Source: Meridianimarinicoccus aquatilis (GTDB lineage Bacteria; Pseudomonadota; Alphaproteobacteria; Rhodobacterales; Rhodobacteraceae). From it: DNA of 64,000 bases. The DNA is taken from NCBI RefSeq assembly GCF_004358675.1, contig NZ_SMZO01000007.1:54526-118525 (forward strand), read 5' to 3'. Below, piece by piece: positions 46,498 to 55,299 of the stretch. The notes below the pieces were generated by a model, which saw nothing but the letters and a program-made list of their open reading frames with translations, ran no database searches and was not told where the DNA came from. Every line of letters starts with the position of its first letter. Within the stretch, counting starts at the first letter, position 1. The position numbers and the translations under genes are program-made.

Positions 46498-48189
46498 TCA
46501 GGACAGCAAACGCCGCGCAATCACTTGCGCCTGAATTTCGGCCGCACCTTCAAAGATGTTCAGAATACGCGCGTCGCACAACACACGGCTGATGGCGTAT
46601 TCCAGGGCAAAACCGTTGCCGCCATGGATCTGCAAGCCGTTGTCCGCAGCGGCCCACGCGACACGCGCGCCAAGCAGCTTGGCCATGCCCGCCTCAAGGT
46701 CGCAGCGACGGTCGTTGTCTTTTTCCCACGCAGAGTAATAGGTCAGCTGCCGCGCGACCATGATCTCGACCGCCATCATCGCCAACTTGCCCGATACGCG
46801 CGGGAATTCGATCAACGCCTTGCCGAATTGCTTGCGGTCCTGAGCATACTGCATGGAAATATCCAGTGCCGAACACGCGACCCCAATGGCCCGCGCCGCT
46901 GTCTGAATGCGCGCACTTTCGAACGTCTCCATAAGCTGGGCAAACCCTTTGCCCTCAGCCCCACCCAAAAGGTTCTCACCCTTCACGTGGAAGCCGTCAA
47001 AGGCCAGTTCGTATTCTTTCATACCGCGATAGCCCAATACCTCGATCTCGCCGCCGGTCATGCCGTCGGTCGGGAATGGGTTTTCGCAGTCGCCGGGCGT
47101 CTTTTCCGCGATGAACATCGACAGACCTTTGTAATTGGTCGTGTCGGGGTCGGTGCGGGCCAGCAAGGTCATGATCTGGGTGCGGGAGGCGTGCGTGATC
47201 CACGTCTTGTTGCCGGTGATCTTGTAATCGTCGCCGTCCTTGACCGCGCGGGTGCGCAGCGATCCAAGGTCAGACCCCGTGTTGGGTTCCGTGAATACGG
47301 CAGTTGGCAGAACCTCGGCGCTGGCAAGACCGGGAAGCCACTTCTGCTTTTGCTCTTCAGTGCCGCCGCAGATGATCAACTCGGCTGCAATTTCGGATCG
47401 GGTGCCAAGGCTGCCGACACCAATATAGCCGCGCGACAATTCTTCGGACACAACGCACATGGATGCCTTGGAAAGGCCGAACCCGCCATATTCTTCGGGG
47501 ATGGTCAGGCCGAACACGCCCATTTCGGCCAGTTCGGTGATGATCTCAATCGGGATCAATTCGTCCTTCAGATGCCACTCGTGGGCATGAGGCAAAACCT
47601 TTTCCACGGCAAAGCGGCGGAACTGCTCGCGGATCATCTCAAGTTCTTCATCAAGGCCAGAGGCCCCGACAGTCACATTTGCCGACTGTTCCTGCATCAG
47701 CGCGACAAGGCGCGTGCGCGCTGCCTGCGTGTTGCCGGTCTGGGTCAGTGTCTTGACCGCGTCGGTCATCAGAACCGCGCAGTCGTCCTGGGTCAGGCCC
47801 ATGTCCTGCGGGCGCAGAATTTCGCCCTGGTTCATGGGCAGGCCGCCATACATCTGCGAAAGATACTCGCCAAAGGCGATCTGGTGAATAATCTGTTCAA
47901 TCTCGCCGAACTTGCCTTCGGCTGTCAGCTTGTCCGCCCATGCCTGCATCTGCTTCAATGCTTCGACATAGGTCGCGAGCCACGCCAAGCCGTGCGCGGC
48001 GGTCTGGTTTGCTTCGATCAGGCCGCCAGAGACGCGGCCATTTTCAGTAACCGTTGTCGATACCGCCGCCTTGGCGCGGTCCAGCAGCGCGGCGGCCGGG
48101 TCAAGCGCAGCGCGCGTCAGGGTCAGCAGGTCTGCAAGCACCGGTGTGCTTGCGTCCACGGTTGGCAAAGTCTGTCCGTCATGAGCCAT
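46498..48189 (-). CDS. mcd: Acyl-CoA dehydrogenase, probable (2S)-methylsuccinyl-CoA dehydrogenase
   Basis: The 563-residue flavoprotein has an extra N-terminal helical domain of about 150 residues before a normal acyl-CoA dehydrogenase core. That length and layout fit Mcd of the ethylmalonyl-CoA pathway, which oxidises methylsuccinyl-CoA to mesaconyl-CoA. Core landmarks are EEYGGFGLS, VFTEPNTGSDLGSLRTRA, TGNKTWITHASR, DRKQFGKALIEFP and NIFEGAAEIQAQVIARRLL, the last with the usual catalytic Glu region. The ATG at 48189 gives MAHDGQTLP; a longer frame has no support. Electrons would pass to EtfAB, encoded later in the window. Confidence 0.75.
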   Translation of the reverse strand: MAHDGQTLPTVDASTPVLADLLTLTRAALDPAAALLDRAKAAVSTTVTENGRVSGGLIEANQTAAHGLAWLATYVEALKQMQAWADKLTAEGKFGEIEQIIHQIAFGEYLSQMYGGLPMNQGEILRPQDMGLTQDDCAVLMTDAVKTLTQTGNTQAARTRLVALMQEQSANVTVGASGLDEELEMIREQFRRFAVEKVLPHAHEWHLKDELIPIEIITELAEMGVFGLTIPEEYGGFGLSKASMCVVSEELSRGYIGVGSLGTRSEIAAELIICGGTEEQKQKWLPGLASAEVLPTAVFTEPNTGSDLGSLRTRAVKDGDDYKITGNKTWITHASRTQIMTLLARTDPDTTNYKGLSMFIAEKTPGDCENPFPTDGMTGGEIEVLGYRGMKEYELAFDGFHVKGENLLGGAEGKGFAQLMETFESARIQTAARAIGVACSALDISMQYAQDRKQFGKALIEFPRVSGKLAMMAVEIMVARQLTYYSAWEKDNDRRCDLEAGMAKLLGARVAWAAADNGLQIHGGNGFALEYAISRVLCDARILNIFEGAAEIQAQVIARRLLS

Positions 48190-48352
48190 GAATCGGTTCC
48201 TTTCTCTGATCACAAACCGCATACGCATTTCGCACCTGCAGCGCAACAATTTTTCAAAACAGGCGCAATACTTGAAGCATTATAACCAACGCAAGTTTTG
48301 CACCGCAGCGGTGACGAAGGCATATAGAGCGTACCCCATTTAGGAAAACCCC

Positions 48353-49129
48353 ATGGACGCCGCTGGTTTACTTCTTCCCCTGCCAATCATTGTCGCAGTT
48401 GTTGCTGTCACGCTCATCGCCAGTTTCGTCAAAGGCGCGGTTGGCTTTGCCATGCCGATGATCATGATGTCCGGCCTTGCCAGCGTCATGCCGGCCGAAC
48501 GCGCGCTGGCGACGCTTATCATACCGACTTTGATGGCAAATCTGTGGCAGACCCTGCGGGGCGGATTGCCTCAGGCGCGTCAGGTTGTGCGTGAATTCTG
48601 GCGCTATCTTCTGGTGGTGCTCGTCTTTATCGCGCTGGCTGCCCAGCTTGTCACGTCGCTGCCGCCGGGGGTTATGTATTTGGTCATTGGCATCCCGATC
48701 ATTGTCTTTTCGCTGGTGCAGATCGCAGGTTGGAAGCCGCGTATCCCGCCGCATGGGCGCTGGCTGGCCGATGTGGGGATAGGGCTGCTTGCCGGGTTCA
48801 TGGGAGGGCTGTCGGGCGTATGGGGGCCGCCAACAGTGCTGTACCTGCTTGCCATCGAAGCCCCCAAGAAAGACGCGATATCGGTTCAGGGCGTCGTGTA
48901 CGGGGCCGGGTCGCTCGTTCTGATGTTGGCTCATATCCGCTCGGGCGTTCTAAGCGCCGAAACAGCCCCGTTGGGCGCGGCGTTGCTGGTGCCGATGATC
49001 GCCGGCCTTTGGGTTGGACAAATGGTGCAGGACCGGCTGGATCAGCAGAAATTCCGCCGCGCGATGCTGTTTGTTCTGATTATCGCAGGGCTGAACCTGA
49101 TCCGGCGCGGGCTTGGCGATTTGGGCTGA
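48353..49129 (+). CDS. Sulfite exporter TauE/SafE family protein
   Basis: This 258-residue polytopic protein belongs to the TauE/SafE (DUF81) family of anion exporters. It has about eight membrane segments in two halves, with the family's FVKGAVGFAMPMIMM near the start and GLLAGFMGGLSGVWGPPTVLYLL near residue 145. The exported compound is not readable; sulfite, sulfoacetate or other organosulfonates are family options. It stands alone between the dehydrogenase and pckA, with a terminator after it. Confidence 0.9.
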   Translation: MDAAGLLLPLPIIVAVVAVTLIASFVKGAVGFAMPMIMMSGLASVMPAERALATLIIPTLMANLWQTLRGGLPQARQVVREFWRYLLVVLVFIALAAQLVTSLPPGVMYLVIGIPIIVFSLVQIAGWKPRIPPHGRWLADVGIGLLAGFMGGLSGVWGPPTVLYLLAIEAPKKDAISVQGVVYGAGSLVLMLAHIRSGVLSAETAPLGAALLVPMIAGLWVGQMVQDRLDQQKFRRAMLFVLIIAGLNLIRRGLGDLG

Positions 49130-49189
49130 CTATTGGCATATGCGTTCGGGTTGGCCGTAGCATCCCGACCTCAAGCACTTTGGCACAAA

Positions 49190-49217
49190 AAAGGCGCGCC
49201 CGGTGGGACGCGCCTTT
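49190..49217. terminator. Bidirectional terminator between TauE/SafE gene and pckA
   Basis: A 9-bp stem (aaaggcgcg / cgcgccttt, loop of ten) has an A run before it and T-rich bases after, suiting both converging genes. Confidence 0.8.
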
Positions 49218-49239
49218 GTCTTCACGGTGTTCAGCGGCG

Positions 49240-50838
49240 TCAGCCGATGGCGACGGCTTTCACATCATCATCAATATGGGCGACGTATTGCTCAAAGTTT
49301 TCGGCGAACATATCGACCAGTTTTTCGGCTTGCGCGTCATAGGCTTTCTTGTCGGCCCAAGTCGACCGCGGATCAAGAAGCTTGGCATCCACGCCTTCGA
49401 CCGTGACCGGCACATCGAACCCAAAGTTCGGATCCTTGCGGAAGGTCGATTCTGACAGCGACCCGTCCAACGCGGCGGTCAGCAGTGCGCGGGTTGCCGC
49501 GATTGGCATCCGGCTCCCGGTGCCGAAGGCGCCGCCGGTCCAGCCGGTGTTGACCAACCAGCAGGTTGCGCCATGCTTCGCAATCTTGTCGCGCAGCAGG
49601 TTGCCGTACACCTCGGGCCGCATGGGCATGAAAGGCGCGCCAAAGCAGGTCGAAAAGACGGGCGACGGTTCTGTCACACCGCGTTCTGTGCCCGCCATCT
49701 TGGACGTGAAGCCGGACAGGAAGTGATACATCGCCTGCGCAGGGGTGAGTCGCGAAATTGGCGGCAAGACACCGAACGCATCGCAGGTCAGCATGATGAT
49801 GTTCTTGGGGTGCCCGCCAAGCGCGGTGTCCGACGCGTTGGAAATGTATTCCAGCGGGTAGGCACAGCGCATGTTCGGGGTCAGGCTGTCGTCTTCGAAA
49901 TCCAATTCCTTGGTTTCCGGGTCGAACACCATGTTTTCGATCACGGTCCCGAACTTTTTGGTCGTGGCGTAAATCTCAGGTTCTGCCTTTGGGCTCAGGC
50001 TGATGGTCTTGGCATAGCAGCCGCCTTCGAAGTTGAAGGTGCCGCGGTCGGACCAACCATGTTCGTCATCGCCGATCAGCGTGCGGTCAGGGTCGGCTGA
50101 CAAGGTGGTCTTGCCGGTGCCGGACAGGCCGAAGAAGATCGCGGTGTCCACCGGGTTGCCGGTCGCGTGGTTGGCCGAGCAGTGCATCGGCATCACGCCC
50201 TTTTCCGGCAGCAGATAGTTCAGCAGTGTGAAAACGGATTTCTTGTTTTCGCCCGCGTACTCTGTGCCGCCGATCAGGATCAGCTTCTTTTCAAAGTTCA
50301 GTGCGATCACTGTGTCAGACACACACCCGTGCTTGGCCGGGTCGGCCTTGAAGCTGGGCATGTTGATGATGGTGAATTCCGGCACGAAGCTATCCAGCTC
50401 ATCGCGACCAGGACGGCGCAGCAGATGGCGGATGAAAAGGTTGTGCCAGGCCAATTCGGACACAACGCGCACATCAAGGCGCAGCACCGGGTCGGCGCCG
50501 CCGTAAAGGTCCTGCACAAAGAAGTCGCGGCCCTTCATATGTTCCAGCATGTCCGCATGCAGAGCGTCAAAGCCCTCGGGCGACATTTCAGCGTTGTTTT
50601 CCCACCAGATTTTGTCGGCAACATTCGCTGTCTTGACGACGTGCTTATCCTTTGGTGACCGACCGGTGTATTTGCCGGTCGAAACAAGGAAGGTGCCGCC
50701 TTGTCCCAATGTGCCCTCGTCGCGCTTGACCGCATGGGCGACAAGATCAGGCTCAAGCATATTATAATAGACCGTGCCAAGCCCATTCATGCCCTGATCT
50801 TGCAGCTTGTGCGAAGGGTTCACGCGTCCATGTTCCAT
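49240..50838 (-). CDS. pckA: Phosphoenolpyruvate carboxykinase (ATP)
   Basis: PckA turns oxaloacetate into phosphoenolpyruvate at the start of gluconeogenesis. The 532 residues have RSPKDKHVV, the ATP-binding loop [15 protein letters not shown] and the metal/oxaloacetate region [23 protein letters not shown], quoted here as family landmarks. The ATG at 50838 is preceded by ggag; the frame continuing to 50970 is not homologous. A perfect 16-base palindrome lies 14 bases before the start. It diverges from the hprK-PTS block. Confidence 0.96.
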   Translation of the reverse strand: MEHGRVNPSHKLQDQGMNGLGTVYYNMLEPDLVAHAVKRDEGTLGQGGTFLVSTGKYTGRSPKDKHVVKTANVADKIWWENNAEMSPEGFDALHADMLEHMKGRDFFVQDLYGGADPVLRLDVRVVSELAWHNLFIRHLLRRPGRDELDSFVPEFTIINMPSFKADPAKHGCVSDTVIALNFEKKLILIGGTEYAGENKKSVFTLLNYLLPEKGVMPMHCSANHATGNPVDTAIFFGLSGTGKTTLSADPDRTLIGDDEHGWSDRGTFNFEGGCYAKTISLSPKAEPEIYATTKKFGTVIENMVFDPETKELDFEDDSLTPNMRCAYPLEYISNASDTALGGHPKNIIMLTCDAFGVLPPISRLTPAQAMYHFLSGFTSKMAGTERGVTEPSPVFSTCFGAPFMPMRPEVYGNLLRDKIAKHGATCWLVNTGWTGGAFGTGSRMPIAATRALLTAALDGSLSESTFRKDPNFGFDVPVTVEGVDAKLLDPRSTWADKKAYDAQAEKLVDMFAENFEQYVAHIDDDVKAVAIG

Positions 50839-51228
50839 TGCTTTTTCTCCAGACGCCGATATCGGCGTTGTATGTCGCAGACTTGCGGAAGTTCGAGGCG
50901 GTAGTTCGCACGCCTGAACAACTGCATCAACCCAGAGTGGGTAGACGGCTTTGCTATACCACGGAGGCATCTGTGCAAAACAGGTCGGTTTCGCACAGTT
51001 AGCGCAACCAAAGCCATGTTTGCGCCATCAAGATGAATCGTTTAGCGCCCGGTTTGTGAAATTTTATTGCGCACCAAAATGATAGCGCCAAAGATTTTGT
51101 CATTCGCTTCGGTGAGTCGGAAGATCGTGAACGGAGTTGCACTTGCAGCATGCCGTGATGCGAGACATCATAACGGGATCAAACGGGTCTCGCGCGGGCC
51201 GTTTTGCTTAGCACCCGGAAGTTGCGCC
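50839..51228. other. Divergent intergenic region between pckA and hprK
   Basis: This 390-base gap carries no gene that I can support. Besides the 16-base palindrome near pckA, it has a ctgtgc...gcacag inverted repeat (50971-50998) and an AT-rich stretch around 51050-51110. In related bacteria the chvI-chvG two-component genes usually occupy this place, and I find no remnant of them. Confidence 0.55.
50853..50868 (-). promoter_or_regulatory. Perfect 16-base palindrome in the pckA leader
   Basis: The palindrome acgccgatatcggcgt begins 15 bases before the pckA ATG. Its centre and lack of spacer fit a LacI-type or other dimeric repressor site, but it could also fold as a hairpin near the ribosome site. 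Confidence 0.45.
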
Positions 51229-51684
51229 ATGGCAAACTCACAAGCCTCGGAAATTCGGCATGCAACCACCGTGGCCGTGGCGGGGTGCGGGCTGATGATT
51301 CAAGGCCCTTCTGGAGCCGGAAAATCTGCGCTGGCCTTGGTGCTGATGGCACATGGCGGGCAACTCGTGGCCGATGATCGCACGGCGCTGCATGTGAGGG
51401 GCACGCCGGCCCGCGTATGGGTCGATGCCCCGCCGGGTTTGCCACCCTTGATCGAAGCGCGCGGAATGGGGCTGTTGCCTGCAAAACACAGCGGACCTGT
51501 ACCGCTTGTCGCGCTCGTGCGCCTGGACCGCCCGGAAACCGACCGTTTGCCACAAATACGCAGTGAATTGGTGCTCGGTCATAAGGTCGCCTTGTTTCAC
51601 AATCCTGAGAATGCTCATTTCCCATATGCTCTTTTGCAATACTTGAGATGCAGAAATAAATCAGGTCACACACATGGCGGATAG
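51229..51684 (+). CDS. hprK: HPr kinase/phosphatase, short alphaproteobacterial form
   Basis: HprK phosphorylates a serine of HPr to tune carbon regulation. This 151-residue form has only the C-terminal kinase domain, as is normal in alphaproteobacteria. Its P-loop is IQGPSGAGKSALAL, followed by LVADDRTALHV and EARGMGLLPA, the last near the HPrK family signature. The ATG at 51229 has ggaag in front. The rapZ start overlaps its end by 11 bases. Confidence 0.92.
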   Translation: MANSQASEIRHATTVAVAGCGLMIQGPSGAGKSALALVLMAHGGQLVADDRTALHVRGTPARVWVDAPPGLPPLIEARGMGLLPAKHSGPVPLVALVRLDRPETDRLPQIRSELVLGHKVALFHNPENAHFPYALLQYLRCRNKSGHTHGG

Positions 51685-52663
51685 GGGTCAGAACATATCA
51701 GCAATGCCCGACGATGAACCGTGTCGCCCGGATAGCAAATCGAATGGCATGCAGGGCCAGATCGTGTTGGTGACCGGTCCATCTGGCGCCGGAAAGTCAT
51801 CAACTCTGGCGGTGCTCGAAGACCTTGGCTTTGAGACGATCGACAATATGCCGCTCAGCCTCGTGCCGCGGCTTTTGGATGGTCCCGGCCTGAATAGGCC
51901 ACTCGCGCTGTGTGTTGACGTGCGAAATCGTGATTTCAGTGTGCGGGGCCTGCTGGAATTGATGGACTGGCTTGGCGAGGCGGATGACGGCACGCAGGGC
52001 AAGCCAGATGGCCGGGCCGAACTGCTATACCTCGATGCGCGGCCCGACGTGCTGCAACGGCGATATTCCGAAACCCGTCGCCGGCACCCATTGGCTCCGG
52101 CAGAAACAGCGCAGATCGGCATCGAACGTGAACTGGACCTTCTGGCCCCCTTAAAAGCCCGAGCGGACCTGTTGATCGACACATCCACGCTGACGCCGCA
52201 TGATTTGAAAGCAGATCTGGCGCGGTGGTTCGATCCATCTGCGGCGCAACGCCTGACCGTGATGGTGCATTCCTTCAGCTACAAGCGGGGGCTGCCACGC
52301 GGCGTCGATATGGTGTTCGACTGTCGGTTCTTGGATAATCCGTATTGGGACGAAACGCTTCGAACGTTGGATGGCCGTGACCCCCGTGTCGCGGAATTTG
52401 TGGCGCGGGATACCCGTTATACCGATTTTTTTGAAAAAGTTAACGATCTTGTCGCTTTTTTGTTGCCCGCCTATGCCGCCGAAGGCAAATCGTACCTGTC
52501 AGTCGGGCTTGGTTGCACCGGGGGGCAACACCGCTCTGTTGCGACGGCGGTTGCGCTTTGCGCGGCACTGGACGCAGCGGGATGGAAAGTGTCCGTCCGT
52601 CACCATGAACTGGAACATAAAGGCCGGATAGCCGGCGTACAGCAAAGCGGGGCAATGCGGTGA
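51674..52663 (+). CDS. rapZ: RNase adapter protein RapZ
   Basis: RapZ-family P-loop proteins bind small RNAs or metabolites; in E. coli RapZ guides RNase E to GlmZ. The 329 residues have the P-loop TGPSGAGKSST near residue 35, DVRNRDF, and the conserved C-terminal SVGLGCTGGQHRSVA. The first ATG overlaps hprK; a later Met at position 26 would shorten the tail. It sits in the usual hprK-rapZ-EIIA-HPr order. Confidence 0.94.
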   Translation: MADRGQNISAMPDDEPCRPDSKSNGMQGQIVLVTGPSGAGKSSTLAVLEDLGFETIDNMPLSLVPRLLDGPGLNRPLALCVDVRNRDFSVRGLLELMDWLGEADDGTQGKPDGRAELLYLDARPDVLQRRYSETRRRHPLAPAETAQIGIERELDLLAPLKARADLLIDTSTLTPHDLKADLARWFDPSAAQRLTVMVHSFSYKRGLPRGVDMVFDCRFLDNPYWDETLRTLDGRDPRVAEFVARDTRYTDFFEKVNDLVAFLLPAYAAEGKSYLSVGLGCTGGQHRSVATAVALCAALDAAGWKVSVRHHELEHKGRIAGVQQSGAMR

Positions 52664-53052
52664 TCGGCATCGTGATCGTGGCCCATGGGGGTCTAGCGCG
52701 AGAATATCTCTCGGCGGTCGAGCATGTGCTGGGCACACAGGACGGTATGCGCGCCGTGTCCATTGCTGCGCAGGAAGACCGCGAGGGAAAGCGGTTGGAA
52801 ATCGCCCATGTCGCTGACGCAGTAGATGATGGCGATGGCGTTATTATCGTGACAGACATGTTCGGCGGGTCGCCGTCGAACCTTTCCCTGGCCGCCAGCG
52901 GCAAGCCCGGACGCCGCATAATGTATGGCGCGAACCTGCCAATGCTGATCAAATTAGTGAAGTCGCGGCACCTCTCTGTGCCCGAGGCCGTTGAGAATGG
53001 GCTGAAAGCGGGGCGGAAATACCTTGATTGCTTCGACGGTTTCGACGATTGA
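52660..53052 (+). CDS. PTS mannose-type EIIA domain protein
   Basis: The 130-residue protein is a stand-alone EIIA of the mannose type, here probably a phosphate-state sensor and not a sugar transporter part. The phosphorylated His9 lies in VAHGGLAREYL. The VIIVTDMFGGSPSN stretch is family-typical. The start is a GTG overlapping the rapZ stop by four bases. No EIIB/C membrane permease is encoded nearby. Confidence 0.93.
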   Translation: MIGIVIVAHGGLAREYLSAVEHVLGTQDGMRAVSIAAQEDREGKRLEIAHVADAVDDGDGVIIVTDMFGGSPSNLSLAASGKPGRRIMYGANLPMLIKLVKSRHLSVPEAVENGLKAGRKYLDCFDGFDD

Positions 53053-53062
53053 GGCGATCAAC

Positions 53063-53341
53063 ATGACTGATCGTATCGCAAAGACACTCACCATCGTGAA
53101 TGAAAAAGGGCTTCATGCCCGTGCTTCGGCCAAACTCGTTGAAGTGGTCGAAAGCCATGATGCGCAGGCTGAGGTTTCCAAGGATGGGGTAAGCGCGTCG
53201 GGCGATAGCATCATGGGCTTGCTCATGTTGGGCGCCGCGCGCGGATCGCAGATCGACATTGTTGTCACAGGGCCACGGGCCGCAGAACTGGCTCTCGCAA
53301 TAGAGACGCTGGTTATGCAACGGTTCGGCGAGGATGTTTAA
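53063..53341 (+). CDS. Phosphocarrier protein HPr
   Basis: HPr relays phosphate from enzyme I to EIIA. The 92 residues carry the active His18 in NEKGLHARASAKL and the regulatory serine region SGDSIMGLLMLGA, with Ser49 as the probable HprK target. The ATG at 53063 has gagg upstream. Enzyme I (ptsI/ptsP) is not in the window, so phosphate input must come from elsewhere. Confidence 0.95.
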   Translation: MTDRIAKTLTIVNEKGLHARASAKLVEVVESHDAQAEVSKDGVSASGDSIMGLLMLGAARGSQIDIVVTGPRAAELALAIETLVMQRFGEDV

Positions 53342-53370
53342 GTCCGTCCCGCAGTTCCGGAGAAACAACA

Positions 53371-54249
53371 ATGGTTGAAAGCTATTCCGGCCCAACGCCC
53401 GGCACCGATTTGCCAGCACCGCCCTACATCCCGTTCGACAAGCGCAATCTGTCTTATGCGACAACATTCGACAACAAATCGCAGGCGGTGGCGATCAAGA
53501 CGCTGGAATGGATGACCGGGAAGCTGACCTTGCTTCGGTTGATCCGAAAATTCGAACGGTCCGGTGTTCCCGAAGGTCACGCGTTCTGGGCCAAGGCGCT
53601 GGCGACTATGGGTATCACCCTGACCACGCCGGAAGATCAGATCCGCCGCATCCCACGAGAAGGGCCGGTTGTGGTGGTTGCGAACCACCCCCATGGGCTG
53701 GTGGACGGGATGGTGCTGGCAGAGTTGATTGGACAGGTACGTCAGGATTACCGAATTTTGACCCGGTCCCTGCTGACGGGTGTGGATGAAGTGAAGCGCT
53801 TCATGATCCCTGTTCCCTTCCCGCACGAGGCGGATGCCTTGAAGCAGAACCTTGAAATGCGCCGCCGGGCGATGGACCACTTGGCGGCAGGTGGCGTCAT
53901 CGTGCTTTTTCCGTCGGGGGTGGTCGCGTCCTCTGAAACAATGTTTGGCCCTGCGATCGAAGCCGATTGGAATCCGTTCACGGCAAAAATGGTGCAGCGC
54001 AGCCGCGCCACCGTGCTGCCGGTGTTCTTTCCGGGTCAGAATAGCCGCCTTTATCAGGTGGCGAACCAGATTTCCGCTACGTTGCGCCAGGGGTTGCTGA
54101 TCCATGAGGTTGTGCATTCGCTGAACCGCGCCCAAGGGCCAGTGGTCGGGCAGCCGATTAGCCCTGAAGAGATTGACGGCTGGTCGGATAAACCGCGGGA
54201 AATGGTGGACTGGCTGCGCGATATGACCTTGTCCCTGCGTAACGTCTGA
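53371..54249 (+). CDS. Lysophospholipid acyltransferase family protein (PlsC-like)
   Basis: The 292-residue protein belongs to the PlsC acyltransferase superfamily that acylates lysophospholipids or related acceptors at the membrane. The catalytic box appears as ANHPHGLVDGMVL (His...Asp), and a second block as GGVIVLFPSGVVASSE. A hydrophobic anchor is not obvious. Acceptor and acyl donor cannot be read. It follows the PTS genes by 29 bases and may be co-transcribed with them; the 67-base repeat begins 12 bases after its stop. Confidence 0.87.
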   Translation: MVESYSGPTPGTDLPAPPYIPFDKRNLSYATTFDNKSQAVAIKTLEWMTGKLTLLRLIRKFERSGVPEGHAFWAKALATMGITLTTPEDQIRRIPREGPVVVVANHPHGLVDGMVLAELIGQVRQDYRILTRSLLTGVDEVKRFMIPVPFPHEADALKQNLEMRRRAMDHLAAGGVIVLFPSGVVASSETMFGPAIEADWNPFTAKMVQRSRATVLPVFFPGQNSRLYQVANQISATLRQGLLIHEVVHSLNRAQGPVVGQPISPEEIDGWSDKPREMVDWLRDMTLSLRNV

Positions 54250-54261
54250 CGGCAAAGGGGC

Positions 54262-54328
54262 GCTCCCGCCCGTCTTCGACATCTGCCGATGTCTCATCCC
54301 GTTGGGCGTGGCAGGCTTCGCCTGCGGG
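54262..54328 (+). repeat. 67-base dispersed repeat with hairpins, copy 2
   Basis: This copy equals the element at 34833-34899 except for one T-to-C change in gatgtct(c/t)atccc. The two internal hairpins are kept, while the outer third hairpin is shorter (gggcg/cgccc). It lies between two convergent genes, unlike copy 1, so its location is not tied to one promoter layout. Confidence 0.85.
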
Positions 54329-54368
54329 CACGCATGTGATGTGGGCAGCCTGTCTGGATGGTGGACTA

Positions 54369-55211
54369 TCAGCCTGCGTCGAGCATCCCGTTCAGTTCTT
54401 CGACCAAGAGTTTGAATTGGCTGTTATCGAGTTTCACCAACCCTTCGCGCGGGCGTTCAAAGTCTAGCACCACGATCATGACGACCGACAGCAGCATGGC
54501 CACAAGGAAGTTTCGCCAAGTGAACTCATGCCCGTTCATGGCCGAACTGTTGGAGGTCAGCACAAGCCCAGTGCAGGCCACCACGAAAATCATCAACTTG
54601 GCAAAAAGCGGGATATACTGAACAGCAGCTGAGTATCGCCGGGTGTGTGCGTCAAGGACTTCGGTGATCCCACCAGCGACCATGGTTTTAATCGGTGCCG
54701 GAGTGTCGCCGCCGATGGCGGCCATTGCCACGGGCCAAAGTTGCTCTTGCGCCTGCACTGTCCGGGACACGAAGTCCAAAATCAAATCTTCGTTCACGAA
54801 GGCATCTGCGTCAGACCACCGGGTTTCTGCATAGGCGGCAATGGCCTGCCTCAAAGCAGTCCGCCCCGGCTCCGCAACCAAATCGGCCTGTAGAAAGGCG
54901 GTGCCGATCGCAGCGATTTCTTCGACTTGAGTATGTCGGCGATCTTCAGCACGGCTGAGGGCGAAACTGAAGGTGAAGGCAAGCAGCAAGCCAAGCAGAG
55001 CCATCACCGCAGTACTGGTGTCTTCGCTGGCTCTTGGTTTGACATTGTTACCATCCGCCAAGAGCCTTTGGCGCTTAACGCGGCCTGTCCAGTAACCCAG
55101 ATACGAACACATCGGCAGAACAAGCGGGACAAAGATTGCCAAGACCCACAGCGGCAAAAGTTGAGCACTTCCTACCGCGTCCGAAAAAGAAACGGCCGTC
55201 AGGTCATTCAT
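54369..55211 (-). CDS. Bestrophin-like DUF4239 membrane protein
   Basis: This 280-residue protein fits DUF4239, a bestrophin-like membrane family. Two helices open and follow (LWVLAIFVPLVLPMCSYLGYW; TAVMALLGLLLAFTFSFALSRAEDRR), and two more lie near the end (KLMIFVVACTGLVLTS; FLVAMLLSVVMIVVLDFERP). The conserved FERPxEGxxxL ending is present. A channel role is only inferred from the name-giving similarity. No neighbour suggests a pathway. Confidence 0.82.
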   Translation of the reverse strand: MNDLTAVSFSDAVGSAQLLPLWVLAIFVPLVLPMCSYLGYWTGRVKRQRLLADGNNVKPRASEDTSTAVMALLGLLLAFTFSFALSRAEDRRHTQVEEIAAIGTAFLQADLVAEPGRTALRQAIAAYAETRWSDADAFVNEDLILDFVSRTVQAQEQLWPVAMAAIGGDTPAPIKTMVAGGITEVLDAHTRRYSAAVQYIPLFAKLMIFVVACTGLVLTSNSSAMNGHEFTWRNFLVAMLLSVVMIVVLDFERPREGLVKLDNSQFKLLVEELNGMLDAG

Positions 55212-55299
55212 GGGGTCCTCCGCCAGCCTTATCGTCTGTCACTGTCTGCATTGCACGCGGCAGGGCAGTGGACCGACCATAGGTAACGCAGAGCAGCAA

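Noticed and set aside
46366..48285. A 639-codon open frame on the plus strand opposite the acyl-CoA dehydrogenase gene
   Set aside because: It is the antisense shadow of a GC-rich gene whose minus-strand product has full family motifs; its own translation has no recognisable domain.
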